From an uncultured bacterium (GTDB taxonomy: Bacteria; Cyanobacteriota; Vampirovibrionia; Gastranaerophilales; Gastranaerophilaceae): a stretch of DNA of 64,000 nt. Below, in pieces: positions 1 to 8,626 of this stretch. Under the pieces are notes generated by a model. The model made no database searches and had not been told where the DNA came from. It saw only the letters and a list, made by a program, of their open reading frames with translations. The number at the start of each line of letters is the position of its first letter. Positions within the stretch are counted from its first letter, which is position 1. Location of the stretch: contig CABRZP010000004.1 of the NCBI GenBank assembly GCA_902475545.1, positions 62,001-126,000 on the forward strand. Direction: 5' to 3'. Position numbers and translations under genes: made by a program.

Positions 1-1
1 T

Positions 2-346
2 GATAATTCCCAATTGATGAACGGCAGTTTGCAAGCAGTTGATAAAAATATTGGTATTACAGAAGCCGGTAATCCTTACCAAAAATCAAAAACATTTGCT
101 AAATACGGTACAATTGCAGGTGTAATGACTCCTGTTGTTACAAGAGGTTTAAGCGTGTTGAAAGGTAATAAATCATTTGCAAGTGCTTTCAAATTTAAAC
201 CATTAGCAGTTACTGCCGGTATTTTAGGGGCATTAGGCTGGGCCGCAGGTAAAATCGCAGATAATTTTATTACAGGTAAACGTGCTCAGGCAGCAGACTC
301 CCAAATGTTGATGGCAGGTCAAAATCAACAATATATGGTTGCATAA
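2..346 (+). CDS. Hypothetical protein, 5'-truncated by window edge
   Basis: The frame is open from base 2 to the TAA at 344-346, so the true start probably lies outside the window. An internal TTG (14) and ATG (17) exist but have no clear ribosome site. The visible 114 residues are basic, with two Gly/Ala-rich hydrophobic stretches (around GTIAGVMTPVVTRG and AVTAGILGALGWAAG) and a Gln/Met-rich tail. No known family is recognised. The style, small with Gly-rich hydrophobic patches and no clear signal peptide, matches other unknowns in this window (for example 13344 and 51659). A strong terminator follows. Confidence 0.6.
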   Translation, partial: DNSQLMNGSLQAVDKNIGITEAGNPYQKSKTFAKYGTIAGVMTPVVTRGLSVLKGNKSFASAFKFKPLAVTAGILGALGWAAGKIADNFITGKRAQAADSQMLMAGQNQQYMVA

Positions 347-377
347 GATTTTATAAATAACATAACCCCAAATTTGT

Positions 378-405
378 GGCAGGATTTTATATCCTGCTTT
401 TTTAT
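378..405 (+). terminator. Rho-independent terminator
   Basis: Stem GCAGGAT / ATCCTGC (379-385 with 391-397), loop TTTAT, followed by six T. It closes the truncated first gene and insulates the rpmI promoter. Confidence 0.85.
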
Positions 406-444
406 TTTTGGACAATATATCTTAACAAAAAATGATGCTGCCTA

Positions 445-473
445 TTGCAAATAAAGATTTTGCATTATATAAT
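445..473 (+). promoter_or_regulatory. Sigma-70 promoter of rpmI-rplT
   Basis: TTGCAA (445-450), 17-nt spacer, TATAAT (468-473). Predicted transcription start is near 480, giving a leader of about 70 nt before rpmI. Confidence 0.7.
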
Positions 474-488
474 CAGGTTAGCCGAAAT

Positions 489-516
489 TATGGGCTTTGG
501 TATGCCTATAGTTTTT
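489..516 (+). promoter_or_regulatory. Leader hairpin upstream of rpmI (possible ribosomal-protein autoregulation)
   Basis: TATGGGC (489-495) pairs with GCCTATA (504-510), with one G-U pair and an 8-nt loop, and is followed by GTTTTT. It sits at the start of the predicted rpmI-rplT leader. In other bacteria L20 represses its own operon by binding leader RNA. Whether this short hairpin does so is inference; it could also be a weak attenuator. Confidence 0.35.
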
Positions 517-549
517 CAGTTACTACTTTAAAATAAAAAGGAGAAGAAA

Positions 550-759
550 ATGCCAAAAATGAAAACACACAGATCGGCTGCAAAACGTTACAAAGTAACA
601 GCAACCGGTAAAATTATGAAAAGACAAGCAGGCATAGGCCACTTGCTCCAACACAAATCATCTTCTAGAAAACGCAGAATTTTCAAGATGGTAGGTGTAT
701 CTGAGTCACACGTAGCATTGGTATCTAAAGAGTTACCATACAAGAAGTATTCAAGATAG
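550..759 (+). CDS. rpmI: 50S ribosomal protein L35
   Basis: This 69-aa, very basic protein starts MPKMKTHRSAAKR and contains KRRIFKMVGV-type sequence, typical of bacterial L35 in both length and composition. It is a component of the large ribosomal subunit. The ATG at 550 is preceded by AAAAAGGAG with good spacing. It is followed 11 nt later by rplT, the conserved rpmI-rplT pair. The infC gene often found upstream is not adjacent; instead there is a dedicated promoter (445-473) and a leader hairpin. Confidence 0.97.
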   Translation: MPKMKTHRSAAKRYKVTATGKIMKRQAGIGHLLQHKSSSRKRRIFKMVGVSESHVALVSKELPYKKYSR

Positions 760-770
760 GAGCATAGAAA

Positions 771-1115
771 ATGAGAATTAAACGTGGAAATGTCGGTTGT
801 AAAAGACATAAGAAAATTTTAAAACTTGCTAAAGGTTTTATTGGTGCTAGAAGCAGAATCTTTAAAGTTGCTAATATCGCTGTTATGAAAGCTTTAAAAT
901 ACGCTTACAGAGATAGACGTACTACAAAACGCAACATGAGAAGATTATGGATTGTTAGAATTAATGCTGCTGTTAGAGAACGCGGTATGAGCTATTCTAG
1001 ATTCGTAAATGCTTGCAAAAAAGCTAATGTTGTTGTTAACAGAAAAATGCTTGCTGATTTAGCAGTAAGAGATCCTGAAGCATTTAACGTAGTTTTTGAA
1101 ACTATTTCAAAATAG
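771..1115 (+). CDS. rplT: 50S ribosomal protein L20
   Basis: This 114-aa basic protein has the normal length for L20, which binds 23S rRNA early in large-subunit assembly. Sequences such as MRIKRGNVGCKRHKK, FIGARSRIFKVA and AYRDRRTTKRNMR are diagnostic. It is co-transcribed with rpmI; the start ATG is preceded by a GGAG-type site. In many bacteria L20 also acts as the translational repressor of its operon. A terminator lies 20 nt after the stop. Confidence 0.97.
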   Translation: MRIKRGNVGCKRHKKILKLAKGFIGARSRIFKVANIAVMKALKYAYRDRRTTKRNMRRLWIVRINAAVRERGMSYSRFVNACKKANVVVNRKMLADLAVRDPEAFNVVFETISK

Positions 1116-1135
1116 TTGAAACTAAACAAATTTAT

Positions 1136-1170
1136 AAAAAAGGAATCGTTAATATGACGGTTCCTTTTTT
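1136..1170 (+). terminator. Rho-independent terminator of rpmI-rplT
   Basis: GGAATCGT pairs with ACGGTTCC (one G-U), flanked by an A-run on the left and seven T on the right. Confidence 0.85.
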
Positions 1171-1224
1171 ATTTGTAACAAATATTTAACTTTCTTTTCC
1201 CCTTTTAATAAAAATTTTTTGATG

Positions 1225-1233
1225 TGCTATACT
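1225..1233 (+). promoter_or_regulatory. Extended -10 promoter element
   Basis: TGcTATACT (1225-1233) is an extended -10 box. The -35 position (TTAATA) is poor. It would start transcripts about 25 nt before the gene at 1265. Confidence 0.45.
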
Positions 1234-1264
1234 TTAATCAAGTTAATTATTAAGGAGTGTGTGT

Positions 1265-2542
1265 ATGTTAGTATCTGCGATTTCATCTGTAGGGAATTAT
1301 TATACCCGTGTAAATTCTGCTGCTTATAATGTGAATAGATCAAATATTTCCTTTAAGCAAAAAGAAGAAAATAATGATGCCCTTAATTTTATGGAAGAAT
1401 TTAATAATACAAAAGTTTCTGTTGATCCGGAAACTATGATTAAACGAATTTCCAGAACAGATAATTCCGGAAAGGTTATCAAAGAGGTTTTTGTTGATAC
1501 TAATGATAAGATTTTAAAGATGGTAGAGCGTTCTGAAGGTGATAATGTTAAAGAAACCCGTTTTGAAGATGATGGAAAAACCGTAAAAGAAGTAAAAGAA
1601 TTTGATGCCAATAATGAATCAGTATTATTGAAACATACTACTTATAGTTCTGATGAACTTCCAATTCAAAAGGAGTATAATCATGATGGTGTTTTAATTA
1701 AATATCATGAAATTAAGAAAATGCCGATTACTGATAGCGGTTCTTATATTACATACAGCTATGTAAAGCTTTTTGATGAAAAAACGGGCTTGCTTACTGT
1801 AGAAAAAGATGATACTCAATTATCATTTAAGAAAGAAAAAAAATATTATTATAATTCTGAAAATAAATTGGAAAAAACGGTTCTGGACACAAGAGATTAT
1901 CTTGAAACAACTGAGTATGATCCTGAAGATGAACGAATCCTTAAAGTCTACAAGCACAGTTACACGCAGGATGAACGACCGGATTCAAGAAATCAGTGTC
2001 CAGGTGAAGAAACATATACAGATTTTATTTATGATAATCAGAAAAGACTTTTAAAGACTAAAACTTATAATGCTGCCGATAATTCTTTTATGTATGGACA
2101 AAAATATAATCCTGAAACCGGTAAAGTAAAATTTGAACGTTGGCATCTTTATCATAATGATTCAGCAACAGTATATGATGAGCATGGTGAAAAAGAAATG
2201 CACAGAGATAGATCTTATGGCAGACCTCTAACTACAACTTATTATGATAAAGAAACACATGTGCCATATCGTGAAATTGTAGTTGAAGGAAAAAATTATA
2301 CAGTTGATAGAGTTTATGAGCCTGATGTTGAAAGATACAAGAATAGTCGTGACGGAATTCGTGGTCAAAAGTTAAAATCCAGAACATATTCTAATTTAGA
2401 CGATTATTATTTTAAGCAGGCAATGCAAAGATTTACAAGACAAAATGTTGTCGAGTTAACTAAAAACTATTCTGATGGAGAATATGATACTTACACATTG
2501 AAGGTTAAAAAAGATCCTAGTACACAGGATTATGATTACTAA
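1265..2542 (+). CDS. Hypothetical protein with YD-like repeats and N-terminal NISFK motif
   Basis: The start is set at ATG 1265, 7 nt after AAGGAG (1252-1257); a GTG at 1259 is too close to that site. The 425-residue product has no signal peptide. After an Asn/Ser-rich head comes NISFKQK, then a hydrophilic body of short repeating units of the form (K/R)xYx-x(E/D)x(T/N)G(K/L)-x, for example FDEKTGLL, YNSENKL, YNPETGKV and YDEHGEKE. These resemble YD/YwqK-type strand repeats seen in wall-associated or toxin-delivery proteins. The family is not recognised with certainty. It is monocistronic, with its own promoter and a shared terminator with gyrA. The NISFK motif is one of five similar N-terminal motifs in the window. 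Confidence 0.7.
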   Translation: MLVSAISSVGNYYTRVNSAAYNVNRSNISFKQKEENNDALNFMEEFNNTKVSVDPETMIKRISRTDNSGKVIKEVFVDTNDKILKMVERSEGDNVKETRFEDDGKTVKEVKEFDANNESVLLKHTTYSSDELPIQKEYNHDGVLIKYHEIKKMPITDSGSYITYSYVKLFDEKTGLLTVEKDDTQLSFKKEKKYYYNSENKLEKTVLDTRDYLETTEYDPEDERILKVYKHSYTQDERPDSRNQCPGEETYTDFIYDNQKRLLKTKTYNAADNSFMYGQKYNPETGKVKFERWHLYHNDSATVYDEHGEKEMHRDRSYGRPLTTTYYDKETHVPYREIVVEGKNYTVDRVYEPDVERYKNSRDGIRGQKLKSRTYSNLDDYYFKQAMQRFTRQNVVELTKNYSDGEYDTYTLKVKKDPSTQDYDY

Positions 2543-2550
2543 TTTGCAAT

Positions 2551-2584
2551 AAAAAAGGAAGACTATAAGTGTCTTCCTTTTTTT
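2551..2584. terminator. Bidirectional terminator between 1265 gene and gyrA
   Basis: AAAAAAGGAAGAC (2551-2563) pairs perfectly with GTCTTCCTTTTTT (2571-2583). It gives a U-run on both strands, so it can serve the two convergent genes. Confidence 0.85.
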
Positions 2585-2606
2585 ATATGTTCTAATTATT
2601 TAATAA

Positions 2607-5159
2607 TTAGTTTTCTGTATTATTATCCAGCAAGCTTGTTTGTTGAATATCTTCTTTTACTTCTTCAACAGTTGCTGTTGTTTTTATCGTAACATCATCT
2701 TCATCCGGATTAATGATTTTATTAACTGAACATACAGTATCATTATCATTCAAGTTTTGAGCTCTAACACCTGTTGCCGGACGTCCTTGTTGAGAAATTG
2801 AACCTGCATTTAATCTTGTAACAACACCGTTTGCTGTAACAAGCATAATGTCATCAGAATCTCTTACAATTGTTAGTGCGACAAGTCTTGAATTTGAAGA
2901 TTTGAATTTGGTTGCAATTAAACCTATTCCGCCTCTGTTTTGAGTTCTGAATTCAGACAATTTAGTACGTTTACCAAATCCGTCAGAAGTTACGACAAGT
3001 AAGTCAGCATCATAATCTTGCGGAACAATATCACAACCAACAATTTCATCTCCGGTTCGTAATTTCATAGAAATAACACCGCGAGCACTTCTGCCTAATG
3101 GTCTTAAATCTTGAATTGGGAATCGGATTGCCATACCGCAAGATGTTCCGATAATAATTTCATCTTTTGATGTTGCAAGTTTTACCCAGCACAAGCTGTC
3201 GCCTTCATCTAAACCGATTGCAATAATTCCGTTACGTCTGATATTAGAGAAGTTATCCAACTCAATACGTTTAATATAACCTTTTTTAGTAAGCATTATC
3301 AAGTTTAAATCTTTTGAGAATGAGCTTACAGGTACAACCGCAGTAATTTTTTCATCCTGATCAATAGGAAGAACGTTAACTATAGGAAGTCCTTTTGCTT
3401 GACGACCACCTTCAGGGAAGTCATATACATTCAAGCTGTAAACAGTACCTTTTGATGAGAAGAACAATACTTTATCATGCATCATTGCAGTAAAGAAATG
3501 TTGAATATCATCATCTTCTTTTGTTTTCATTCCTGATTTACCGCGGGTAGCACGGTTTTGACGTTCAAATGTATCTAATGAAATACGTTTTAAATAACCT
3601 TGGTGAGTTATAAATACAGCCATAGGAGTATTTGGTGTTAAATCCTCAATTGTAACTTCACCTTGTTCAGGTAAAATTTGAGTTTTTCTGTCATCACCGT
3701 ATTTTTCTTTATCTTCAAGTAATTCAGCTTTAATAATATCAAGAATTTTTTGACGGCTTGCTAAAATTGATTCATATTCAGCAATTTTCTTCAATAATTC
3801 ATCGTATTCAGCCTTAACTTTATCTTGTTCCAAGCCTGTCAAACGTCTTAATTGCATTTCCAAAATAGCATTTGACTGATCAACATCAAGACCGAATCTG
3901 CTCATCAAACCTTCGCGGGCATCATCAGTAGTTTTAGATTTTTTGATAAGTTCAATTACTTCATCAATAGAACCCAAAGCAATAATTAAACCGGCTAAGA
4001 TATGGGCTCTAACTTTAGCTTTTTTCAAGAAGAAAATAGTTCTTCTTGTAACAATTTCAATTCTGTGTTCAACAAACTCTGTCAGAACTTGGTGTAAGTT
4101 CATTAAACGAGGTTGTTTGCCGCATAATGCAACCATGTTAACACCGAAAGTAGTTGCAAGTTGCGTGTATTTGTACAAGTTATTTCTAACAACATCAGGT
4201 TTGGCATCACGTTTTAATTCAATAACAATTCTCATACCTTCACGGTCAGATTCATCACGAATATCAGAAATACCATTGATTCGTTGTTCTTTAACAAGAT
4301 CTGCAATTTTTTCAATTAAGAAAGATTTATTAACCTGATAAGGAATTTCAGTAACAACGATTGCTGTTCTTGATTGGCGACCGCCGCCACCTGCAATTTC
4401 TTCAAAACCTGAAACCGCAGACATTTTGATAGATCCTCTACCTGTTTCATAAGCTTGTTTAATATCGTTCAAACCGATAATAGTAGCTGCTGTAGGGAAA
4501 TCCGGTCCTTTAATATATTCCATCAATTCAGGAATAGTAATATTAGGGTTATCAATTAAAGCGATCGTACCGTCAACAACTTCACAAAGGTTGTGAGGAG
4601 GAATATTTGTAGCCATACCTACGGCAATACCTGATACGCCGTTCAATAACAACATTGGAAGTCTTACGGGAAGAACAGAAGGTTCTTGTAATGAACCGTC
4701 AAAGTTAGGTTCAAACTCAACAGTTTCGCAATCAATGTCAGCTAGCATAGATTGTGTAATTTTATGCATACGAGCTTCAGTGTAACGCATTGCAGCTGCT
4801 CCGTCACCATCGACTGAACCGAAGTTACCATGACCGTCAACCATCAAATATCTCGTAGAAAAGTCTTGAGCCATACGAACAAGAGCTTCATAAACCGAGC
4901 TGTCACCGTGAGGGTGATATTTACCAAGAACTTCACCGACGATACGGGCACATTTTTTAAATGGTTTATCAGGATACATACCAAGTTCGTTCATAGCGTA
5001 TAAAATACGTCTGTGAACAGGCTTTAACCCGTCACGAACATCAGGTAATGCACGTCCTACAATTACACTCATTGCATAGTCGATATATGAGCGTTTCATT
5101 TCTTCTCTTATATTAACGGGAACAATATTTCCGTGGTTAAACATATTTTGCTGAGTCAA
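2607..5159 (-). CDS. gyrA: DNA gyrase subunit A
   Basis: This is the DNA cleavage/rejoining subunit of gyrase (type IIA topoisomerase). The N-terminus carries the breakage-reunion domain (REEMKRSYIDYAMSVIVGRALPDVRDGL), the quinolone region HPHGDSSVYE and the catalytic tyrosine in AAMRYTEAR. The C-terminal part contains six beta-pinwheel blades and a GyrA-box-like QNRGGIG. At the E. coli 83 and 87 positions it has Ser and Glu, so no common resistance residue is visible. The start is placed at TTG 5159, 7 nt from GGAGGG (5172-5167). A TTG at 5174 lies upstream of that site and ATG 5144 is too far from it. Length is 850 aa, normal for the family. gyrB is not in the window. Confidence 0.96.
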   Translation of the reverse strand: MTQQNMFNHGNIVPVNIREEMKRSYIDYAMSVIVGRALPDVRDGLKPVHRRILYAMNELGMYPDKPFKKCARIVGEVLGKYHPHGDSSVYEALVRMAQDFSTRYLMVDGHGNFGSVDGDGAAAMRYTEARMHKITQSMLADIDCETVEFEPNFDGSLQEPSVLPVRLPMLLLNGVSGIAVGMATNIPPHNLCEVVDGTIALIDNPNITIPELMEYIKGPDFPTAATIIGLNDIKQAYETGRGSIKMSAVSGFEEIAGGGGRQSRTAIVVTEIPYQVNKSFLIEKIADLVKEQRINGISDIRDESDREGMRIVIELKRDAKPDVVRNNLYKYTQLATTFGVNMVALCGKQPRLMNLHQVLTEFVEHRIEIVTRRTIFFLKKAKVRAHILAGLIIALGSIDEVIELIKKSKTTDDAREGLMSRFGLDVDQSNAILEMQLRRLTGLEQDKVKAEYDELLKKIAEYESILASRQKILDIIKAELLEDKEKYGDDRKTQILPEQGEVTIEDLTPNTPMAVFITHQGYLKRISLDTFERQNRATRGKSGMKTKEDDDIQHFFTAMMHDKVLFFSSKGTVYSLNVYDFPEGGRQAKGLPIVNVLPIDQDEKITAVVPVSSFSKDLNLIMLTKKGYIKRIELDNFSNIRRNGIIAIGLDEGDSLCWVKLATSKDEIIIGTSCGMAIRFPIQDLRPLGRSARGVISMKLRTGDEIVGCDIVPQDYDADLLVVTSDGFGKRTKLSEFRTQNRGGIGLIATKFKSSNSRLVALTIVRDSDDIMLVTANGVVTRLNAGSISQQGRPATGVRAQNLNDNDTVCSVNKIINPDEDDVTIKTTATVEEVKEDIQQTSLLDNNTEN

Positions 5160-5192
5160 TACTCTACCCTCCAAGTCTATATCTTAATAAAG

Positions 5193-5201
5193 ATTATAGC
5201 A
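5193..5201 (-). promoter_or_regulatory. Extended -10 promoter of gyrA
   Basis: On the minus strand TGcTATAAT (5201-5193) is a perfect -10 hexamer with the TG extension, about 35 nt upstream of the TTG start. No good -35 is visible. Confidence 0.5.
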
Positions 5202-5264
5202 CAAACATAGCCTTACGGGCTAATATCTTTACAATGGGTAAAGTTATATATAGATGGGTTAAAT

Positions 5265-5909
5265 TTATAACAACAATACTGCTACTGCTTCTTCAGCATT
5301 CAAGCAATATACCATGTCCATTAGAATTGGAATTAGGTCAGGATCTTCGTTGTAAGTCCCTTTAACATTAACATCGTTGCCAAATAATGTTTTATTTTTT
5401 ATTCTTAAAGACATATTGTCACTTTCTAATCCATAACCTACGAGTTTACTGTTTAATTTTATATCAATGTCTTTGTCTTTGAATTGCCCTTTAATTCTAT
5501 AACCGCTCCAAGTATCTGAAACTTTTAAATTAATAGGCTGTTCTCCGATATCGCCATTAATAGTTTTAGTAAATAAACCTTCACTTACTTTCAAATTTAA
5601 TTCTTTATCTCCGATATTACCTGTTAAGGTATCTGCTTTTAGAAATTTTCCCTGATGTTTGATGTTAAAATCTAAGTCATCAATTGTGCCGGACATCACT
5701 CTATTGGTTAAATTTTCTCTGCAATCGACTGTAAATTTTTTGTCAGCAAATGTTCCAGATGCTTTTTGTTCTTTACTTCCGGTAAAATGGACTGTATCAG
5801 TAGTGTTTGTTTTAATTTGAGTTTGCAATTGATTGGAGAGTTTTTCCGTATTTATATTAGAAATATTATATTTTGGAGAAATGCAAGGAGTAATACTTAA
5901 ATTTGACAT
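5265..5909 (-). CDS. Hypothetical protein of tandem ~24-residue strand-like repeats
   Basis: The start is placed at ATG 5909 (AGGTG about 7 nt upstream); a GTG at 5915 is less likely. No signal peptide is present. After a Ser/Thr/Asn-rich head and VHFTGSKEQ, the protein consists of about six imperfect repeats built on (S/N)GxIxDxxxNLKxxxxxx, such as GNIGDKELNLKVSEG, GDIGEQPINLKVSDT and GQFKDKDIDIKLNSK. Alternating polar and hydrophobic residues suggest stacked beta strands. The last 25 residues are hydrophobic. Function is unknown. It lies downstream of a repeat element and is convergent with nothing close. The FTG motif is shared with 29398 and resembles those in three other proteins of the window. 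Confidence 0.7.
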   Translation of the reverse strand: MSNLSITPCISPKYNISNINTEKLSNQLQTQIKTNTTDTVHFTGSKEQKASGTFADKKFTVDCRENLTNRVMSGTIDDLDFNIKHQGKFLKADTLTGNIGDKELNLKVSEGLFTKTINGDIGEQPINLKVSDTWSGYRIKGQFKDKDIDIKLNSKLVGYGLESDNMSLRIKNKTLFGNDVNVKGTYNEDPDLIPILMDMVYCLNAEEAVAVLLL

Positions 5910-6041
5910 ATGCACACACCTATTAATTTTGTTTTCAATCTTATTAAAATCTATAAAAGGTTGGATTTGTTATATTTGGTAGTTTTTGTAATGATATTGT
6001 AACATTATTACATAAATAATATTATAGGAATATTCTTGGAT

Positions 6042-6360
6042 ATCTTTCTCTTTTATTGCGAGTAAAAGAGAAAGATACCCAAACCCAGAAAGAGAAAAAC
6101 GCTGACCAAATGATACGAGTAATCAGGGGCATAGCCCCCGAACCCCCAAGACCAATCCCTCACCCAACCCTCTCAAAATGGGAGAGGGAGACAATGTTGT
6201 TGAGCTTTGTGAAAGTTACACTGGCGGATGAGGGTTTTATAGATTAGGAAGGTTCGGAAACGTAGTTTCTGATAACTCGAACCATTTAATCAGGCGTGTT
6301 TTCTTTTCTTTCCGCCGATTTCTTTTCTTTTGCATCGCAATCAAAAGAAAAGAAATCGGC
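6042..6360. repeat. MITE-like element, copy 1, with internal hairpins
   Basis: The left end is a perfect 14-bp inverted repeat (6042-6055 with 6063-6076). The right end is a perfect 19-bp inverted repeat (6314-6332 with 6342-6360). Inside, the left block 6087-6126 and the right block 6245-6310 are imperfect inverted copies of the same segment (AGAAAGAGAAA, GACCAAAT, CGAGTTATCAG). The right block also carries AGGAAGGTTCGGAAACGT. The same block recurs at 35087-35148. No transposase is encoded. It fills the 460-base gap between the flanking genes. A short open frame here is an artefact of the repeat. Confidence 0.75.
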
Positions 6361-6378
6361 TACCTGCGATAATATTAT

Positions 6379-6702
6379 TTATGTATGGCGTTGTTTTTGG
6401 TATGATTTTTCTGTCAGTTCTAACCATTTTGCATTGTTATAGTTTTCGTAACTTTTAGCAAATTTTATTAATGCTGAAACAAGAACCCTTCCGCTGTCAG
6501 ATTTACCAACAATTAGATAATCCCCATTTGCATTTTCGCAGTATAAAATCTCTTTGTGAACTATTTTGTCTATATTATTCTTTGGGTTTTTGTTAATAAC
6601 AGTTCTCAACCACTCGTGTAAAAGTATTATTGGAGTAGTTTGTCGGGTTAAAAGTTCTTCATTATGTTCTTGTAAATATTTTGAGAATTCAGCTAATATC
6701 AC
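6379..6702 (-). CDS. Hypothetical protein, comF partner
   Basis: A 107-aa soluble, mixed alpha/beta protein starting at GTG 6702, only 6 nt after the comF stop, so probably translationally coupled to it. It contains the central stretch EILYCENANGDYLIVGKS and ends in a Lys/Gln-rich tail. No signal peptide, membrane segment or known catalytic motif is visible, and I do not recognise the family. No strong ribosome site precedes the GTG, in line with coupling. Confidence 0.6.
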   Translation of the reverse strand: MILAEFSKYLQEHNEELLTRQTTPIILLHEWLRTVINKNPKNNIDKIVHKEILYCENANGDYLIVGKSDSGRVLVSALIKFAKSYENYNNAKWLELTEKSYQKQRHT

Positions 6703-6708
6703 TTTTGA

Positions 6709-7356
6709 TTATTTCCATGGTGTTGTTGTTGCAAAACAAACTATATCATAAACTCCAACATTATTAAACTCTTTTACCATTTCTTCAAATGTTGAACCTG
6801 TTGTGCAAATATCATCTATTATTAAAATCTTTTTGTCTTTAATAATTTTTGATTTATCAACTTCAAAAGCTTTTGATAAATTCATCATTCTTTGAGCTTT
6901 ATTTAGCTTATATTGTGGTTTTGTATCTTTTATACGTTTTATTGTTTCAAAATTAACTTCATAACCTGAAAGTTTTGCGAATTCCTCTGCAACAAGTTCC
7001 ATGTGATTATATTTTCTTTGTTTTTTTCGTTTAGGGAAAATAGGAACCGGAATTACTTGAAATTCGCCATTTAGTTCTAATCTTTGCCAATACTGCCACA
7101 TGAATTTTGCTTGATAATATGCCAAATCTTTTTGACCATGATATTTTAATCCTCTAATCATTTTCTGGAGATTTTTTGTATATAATCCTGCACAATAAAT
7201 GTTAACATCAAAAAATTTACGATTTACTTGTGCCGGTAAAAATTCAAGCTCGTCAAAACATTTTGAACACATTTTTACGCATTCTTGCGAGCTTTTGCAA
7301 AAATAACATCTCTTTTTATAAATCCAGTCAAGTAATCCAAGTAAAAAATTTTTCAT
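6709..7356 (-). CDS. comF: ComF family protein (phosphoribosyltransferase-like)
   Basis: This 215-aa protein has an N-terminal double zinc-finger (CYFCKSSQECVKMCSKCF, residues about 18-35). It also has a C-terminal type I phosphoribosyltransferase fold with the PRPP loop ILIIDDICTTGST near residue 180. This is the ComFC/GntX architecture. In naturally competent bacteria ComFC acts on the cytoplasmic side of DNA uptake. Given the pilus machinery elsewhere in the window a role in transformation is possible, but that is inference. It is followed by a small unknown gene with a 6-nt gap. Confidence 0.9.
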   Translation of the reverse strand: MKNFLLGLLDWIYKKRCYFCKSSQECVKMCSKCFDELEFLPAQVNRKFFDVNIYCAGLYTKNLQKMIRGLKYHGQKDLAYYQAKFMWQYWQRLELNGEFQVIPVPIFPKRKKQRKYNHMELVAEEFAKLSGYEVNFETIKRIKDTKPQYKLNKAQRMMNLSKAFEVDKSKIIKDKKILIIDDICTTGSTFEEMVKEFNNVGVYDIVCFATTTPWK

Positions 7357-7431
7357 AAATTGAATTTAGCATATAATAATAATTTTGTAAAAATTTAGTT
7401 TAATGAGTAATATTGTGGTAAAATTTTTATT

Positions 7432-8625
7432 ATGAAAAAGATTTTATTGATACTATTAGCTGTTATATTTATGCAATTCCCTGTATCTGCACAGGATACA
7501 AACCTGACTTTTTTGTATATCAATGGTTCTAATAATAATGATACTAAAATGAAAAATTGGTATATCAAGGGTGTTAATAAACTTCATCCTGTTATGAAAA
7601 AAAAGTTTGAAAATAATTCAGCAATAAAAAAATGGTCTCAGGATAATAAGTTAGTAATTGAGGAAACTCCTCAAATATTTTTCTGGGGATATAACAGTAA
7701 AACGGATTTGGATTTTGTAAAAGAAAGATTGAATATTTCTAAAGCGTACAGTTCAACTCTGGCTTATGAAGTCAGAAGTCTTCTTACCCAGTTTATGCAT
7801 GATGCAATCTGGGTTCAAAAAACTCACAATATGCTTCCGATAATTGATGATTTGAATGATAGAGTTAAAGAGCAAGCTGATAAAGGTCAAAATGTAATTT
7901 TGTACGGGTATTCTGCCGGAACTTTTGTCACTTATCAATATTTATTATATAAACTGCCGTATATTAATTTCGAAAATTTGTTTAAAGCGGTTAATGCAGA
8001 GGAAGATTTTTTAGAATTTGTGAAAGCTAACCCTCAAAATGATACATGTCTTTCTGCTTTGACTCATGATAAAGGTAATTTGGGTGTTTTAACAAATACC
8101 GGTCATCTTGTGCTTAATCAAAATAAAGAAAGTTTAAAAGAAAATTATTTGAAAATGAATGAAGCAACAGAAAAATATTGTGCTCCAAAGGGTTATGTTC
8201 GCGGAGTTGTAAATTTTGCAAGTCCGATACCTCTTTTTTATTCTGATTTAGCTGATCCTAATTATGAAATCAATTTTTATAATAAATATATGTTAAAGTA
8301 TGTTCTGGAAAACGGAATTTATTTTCTTACGGTGAATTTCAGAGAAGATCCGTTAGGTTTTCCGTCCAGTAATAATCTGACAATTTCTCAAATTGAAGAT
8401 AAACTTAATATGAAAATTGAAAATCCGTCAGGGGTTGTTTATGATCATTCAAGTGTTTGGTCAAAACGTTCAGCACTTTTTGCTCATACTTCGTACTGGT
8501 CAGCAAGAGGAACTTTTGCAAATGGTGTTGTAAAAAGTTTTATAAATGGTACAAAATTTCAGTATGATACAAAGTATCAAGAAAAAGTTTTAAAGAAGAA
8601 AAGTAGAAAATCCGAGGTATTATAA
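7432..8625 (+). CDS. Secreted alpha/beta-hydrolase-like protein
   Basis: The 397-aa product has a clear signal peptide (MKKILLILLAVIFMQF, likely cleavage after VSA). The mature part opens with a strand and loop LTFLYINGSNN and carries a nucleophile elbow GYSAG with Ser161 (VILYGYSAGTF). This pattern is typical of alpha/beta hydrolases (lipases, esterases). Candidate acid and His residues lie further on (FREDP, DHSSVW, FAHTSYW), but the triad cannot be assigned by eye. It is the first gene of a tight three-gene unit (gaps of 1 nt) ending with a NagZ-like glycosidase. Substrate is unknown. Confidence 0.75.
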   Translation: MKKILLILLAVIFMQFPVSAQDTNLTFLYINGSNNNDTKMKNWYIKGVNKLHPVMKKKFENNSAIKKWSQDNKLVIEETPQIFFWGYNSKTDLDFVKERLNISKAYSSTLAYEVRSLLTQFMHDAIWVQKTHNMLPIIDDLNDRVKEQADKGQNVILYGYSAGTFVTYQYLLYKLPYINFENLFKAVNAEEDFLEFVKANPQNDTCLSALTHDKGNLGVLTNTGHLVLNQNKESLKENYLKMNEATEKYCAPKGYVRGVVNFASPIPLFYSDLADPNYEINFYNKYMLKYVLENGIYFLTVNFREDPLGFPSSNNLTISQIEDKLNMKIENPSGVVYDHSSVWSKRSALFAHTSYWSARGTFANGVVKSFINGTKFQYDTKYQEKVLKKKSRKSEVL

Positions 8626-8626
8626 A

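Noticed and set aside
3943..4338. 131-codon open frame antisense to gyrA
   Set aside because: The minus strand is clearly gyrA with intact motifs; this is a shadow frame without a ribosome site.
6056..6247. 63-codon open frame (MRVKEKDTQTQ...)
   Set aside because: It lies wholly inside the MITE-like repeat, has no ribosome site, and its sequence follows the hairpin and repeat bases.
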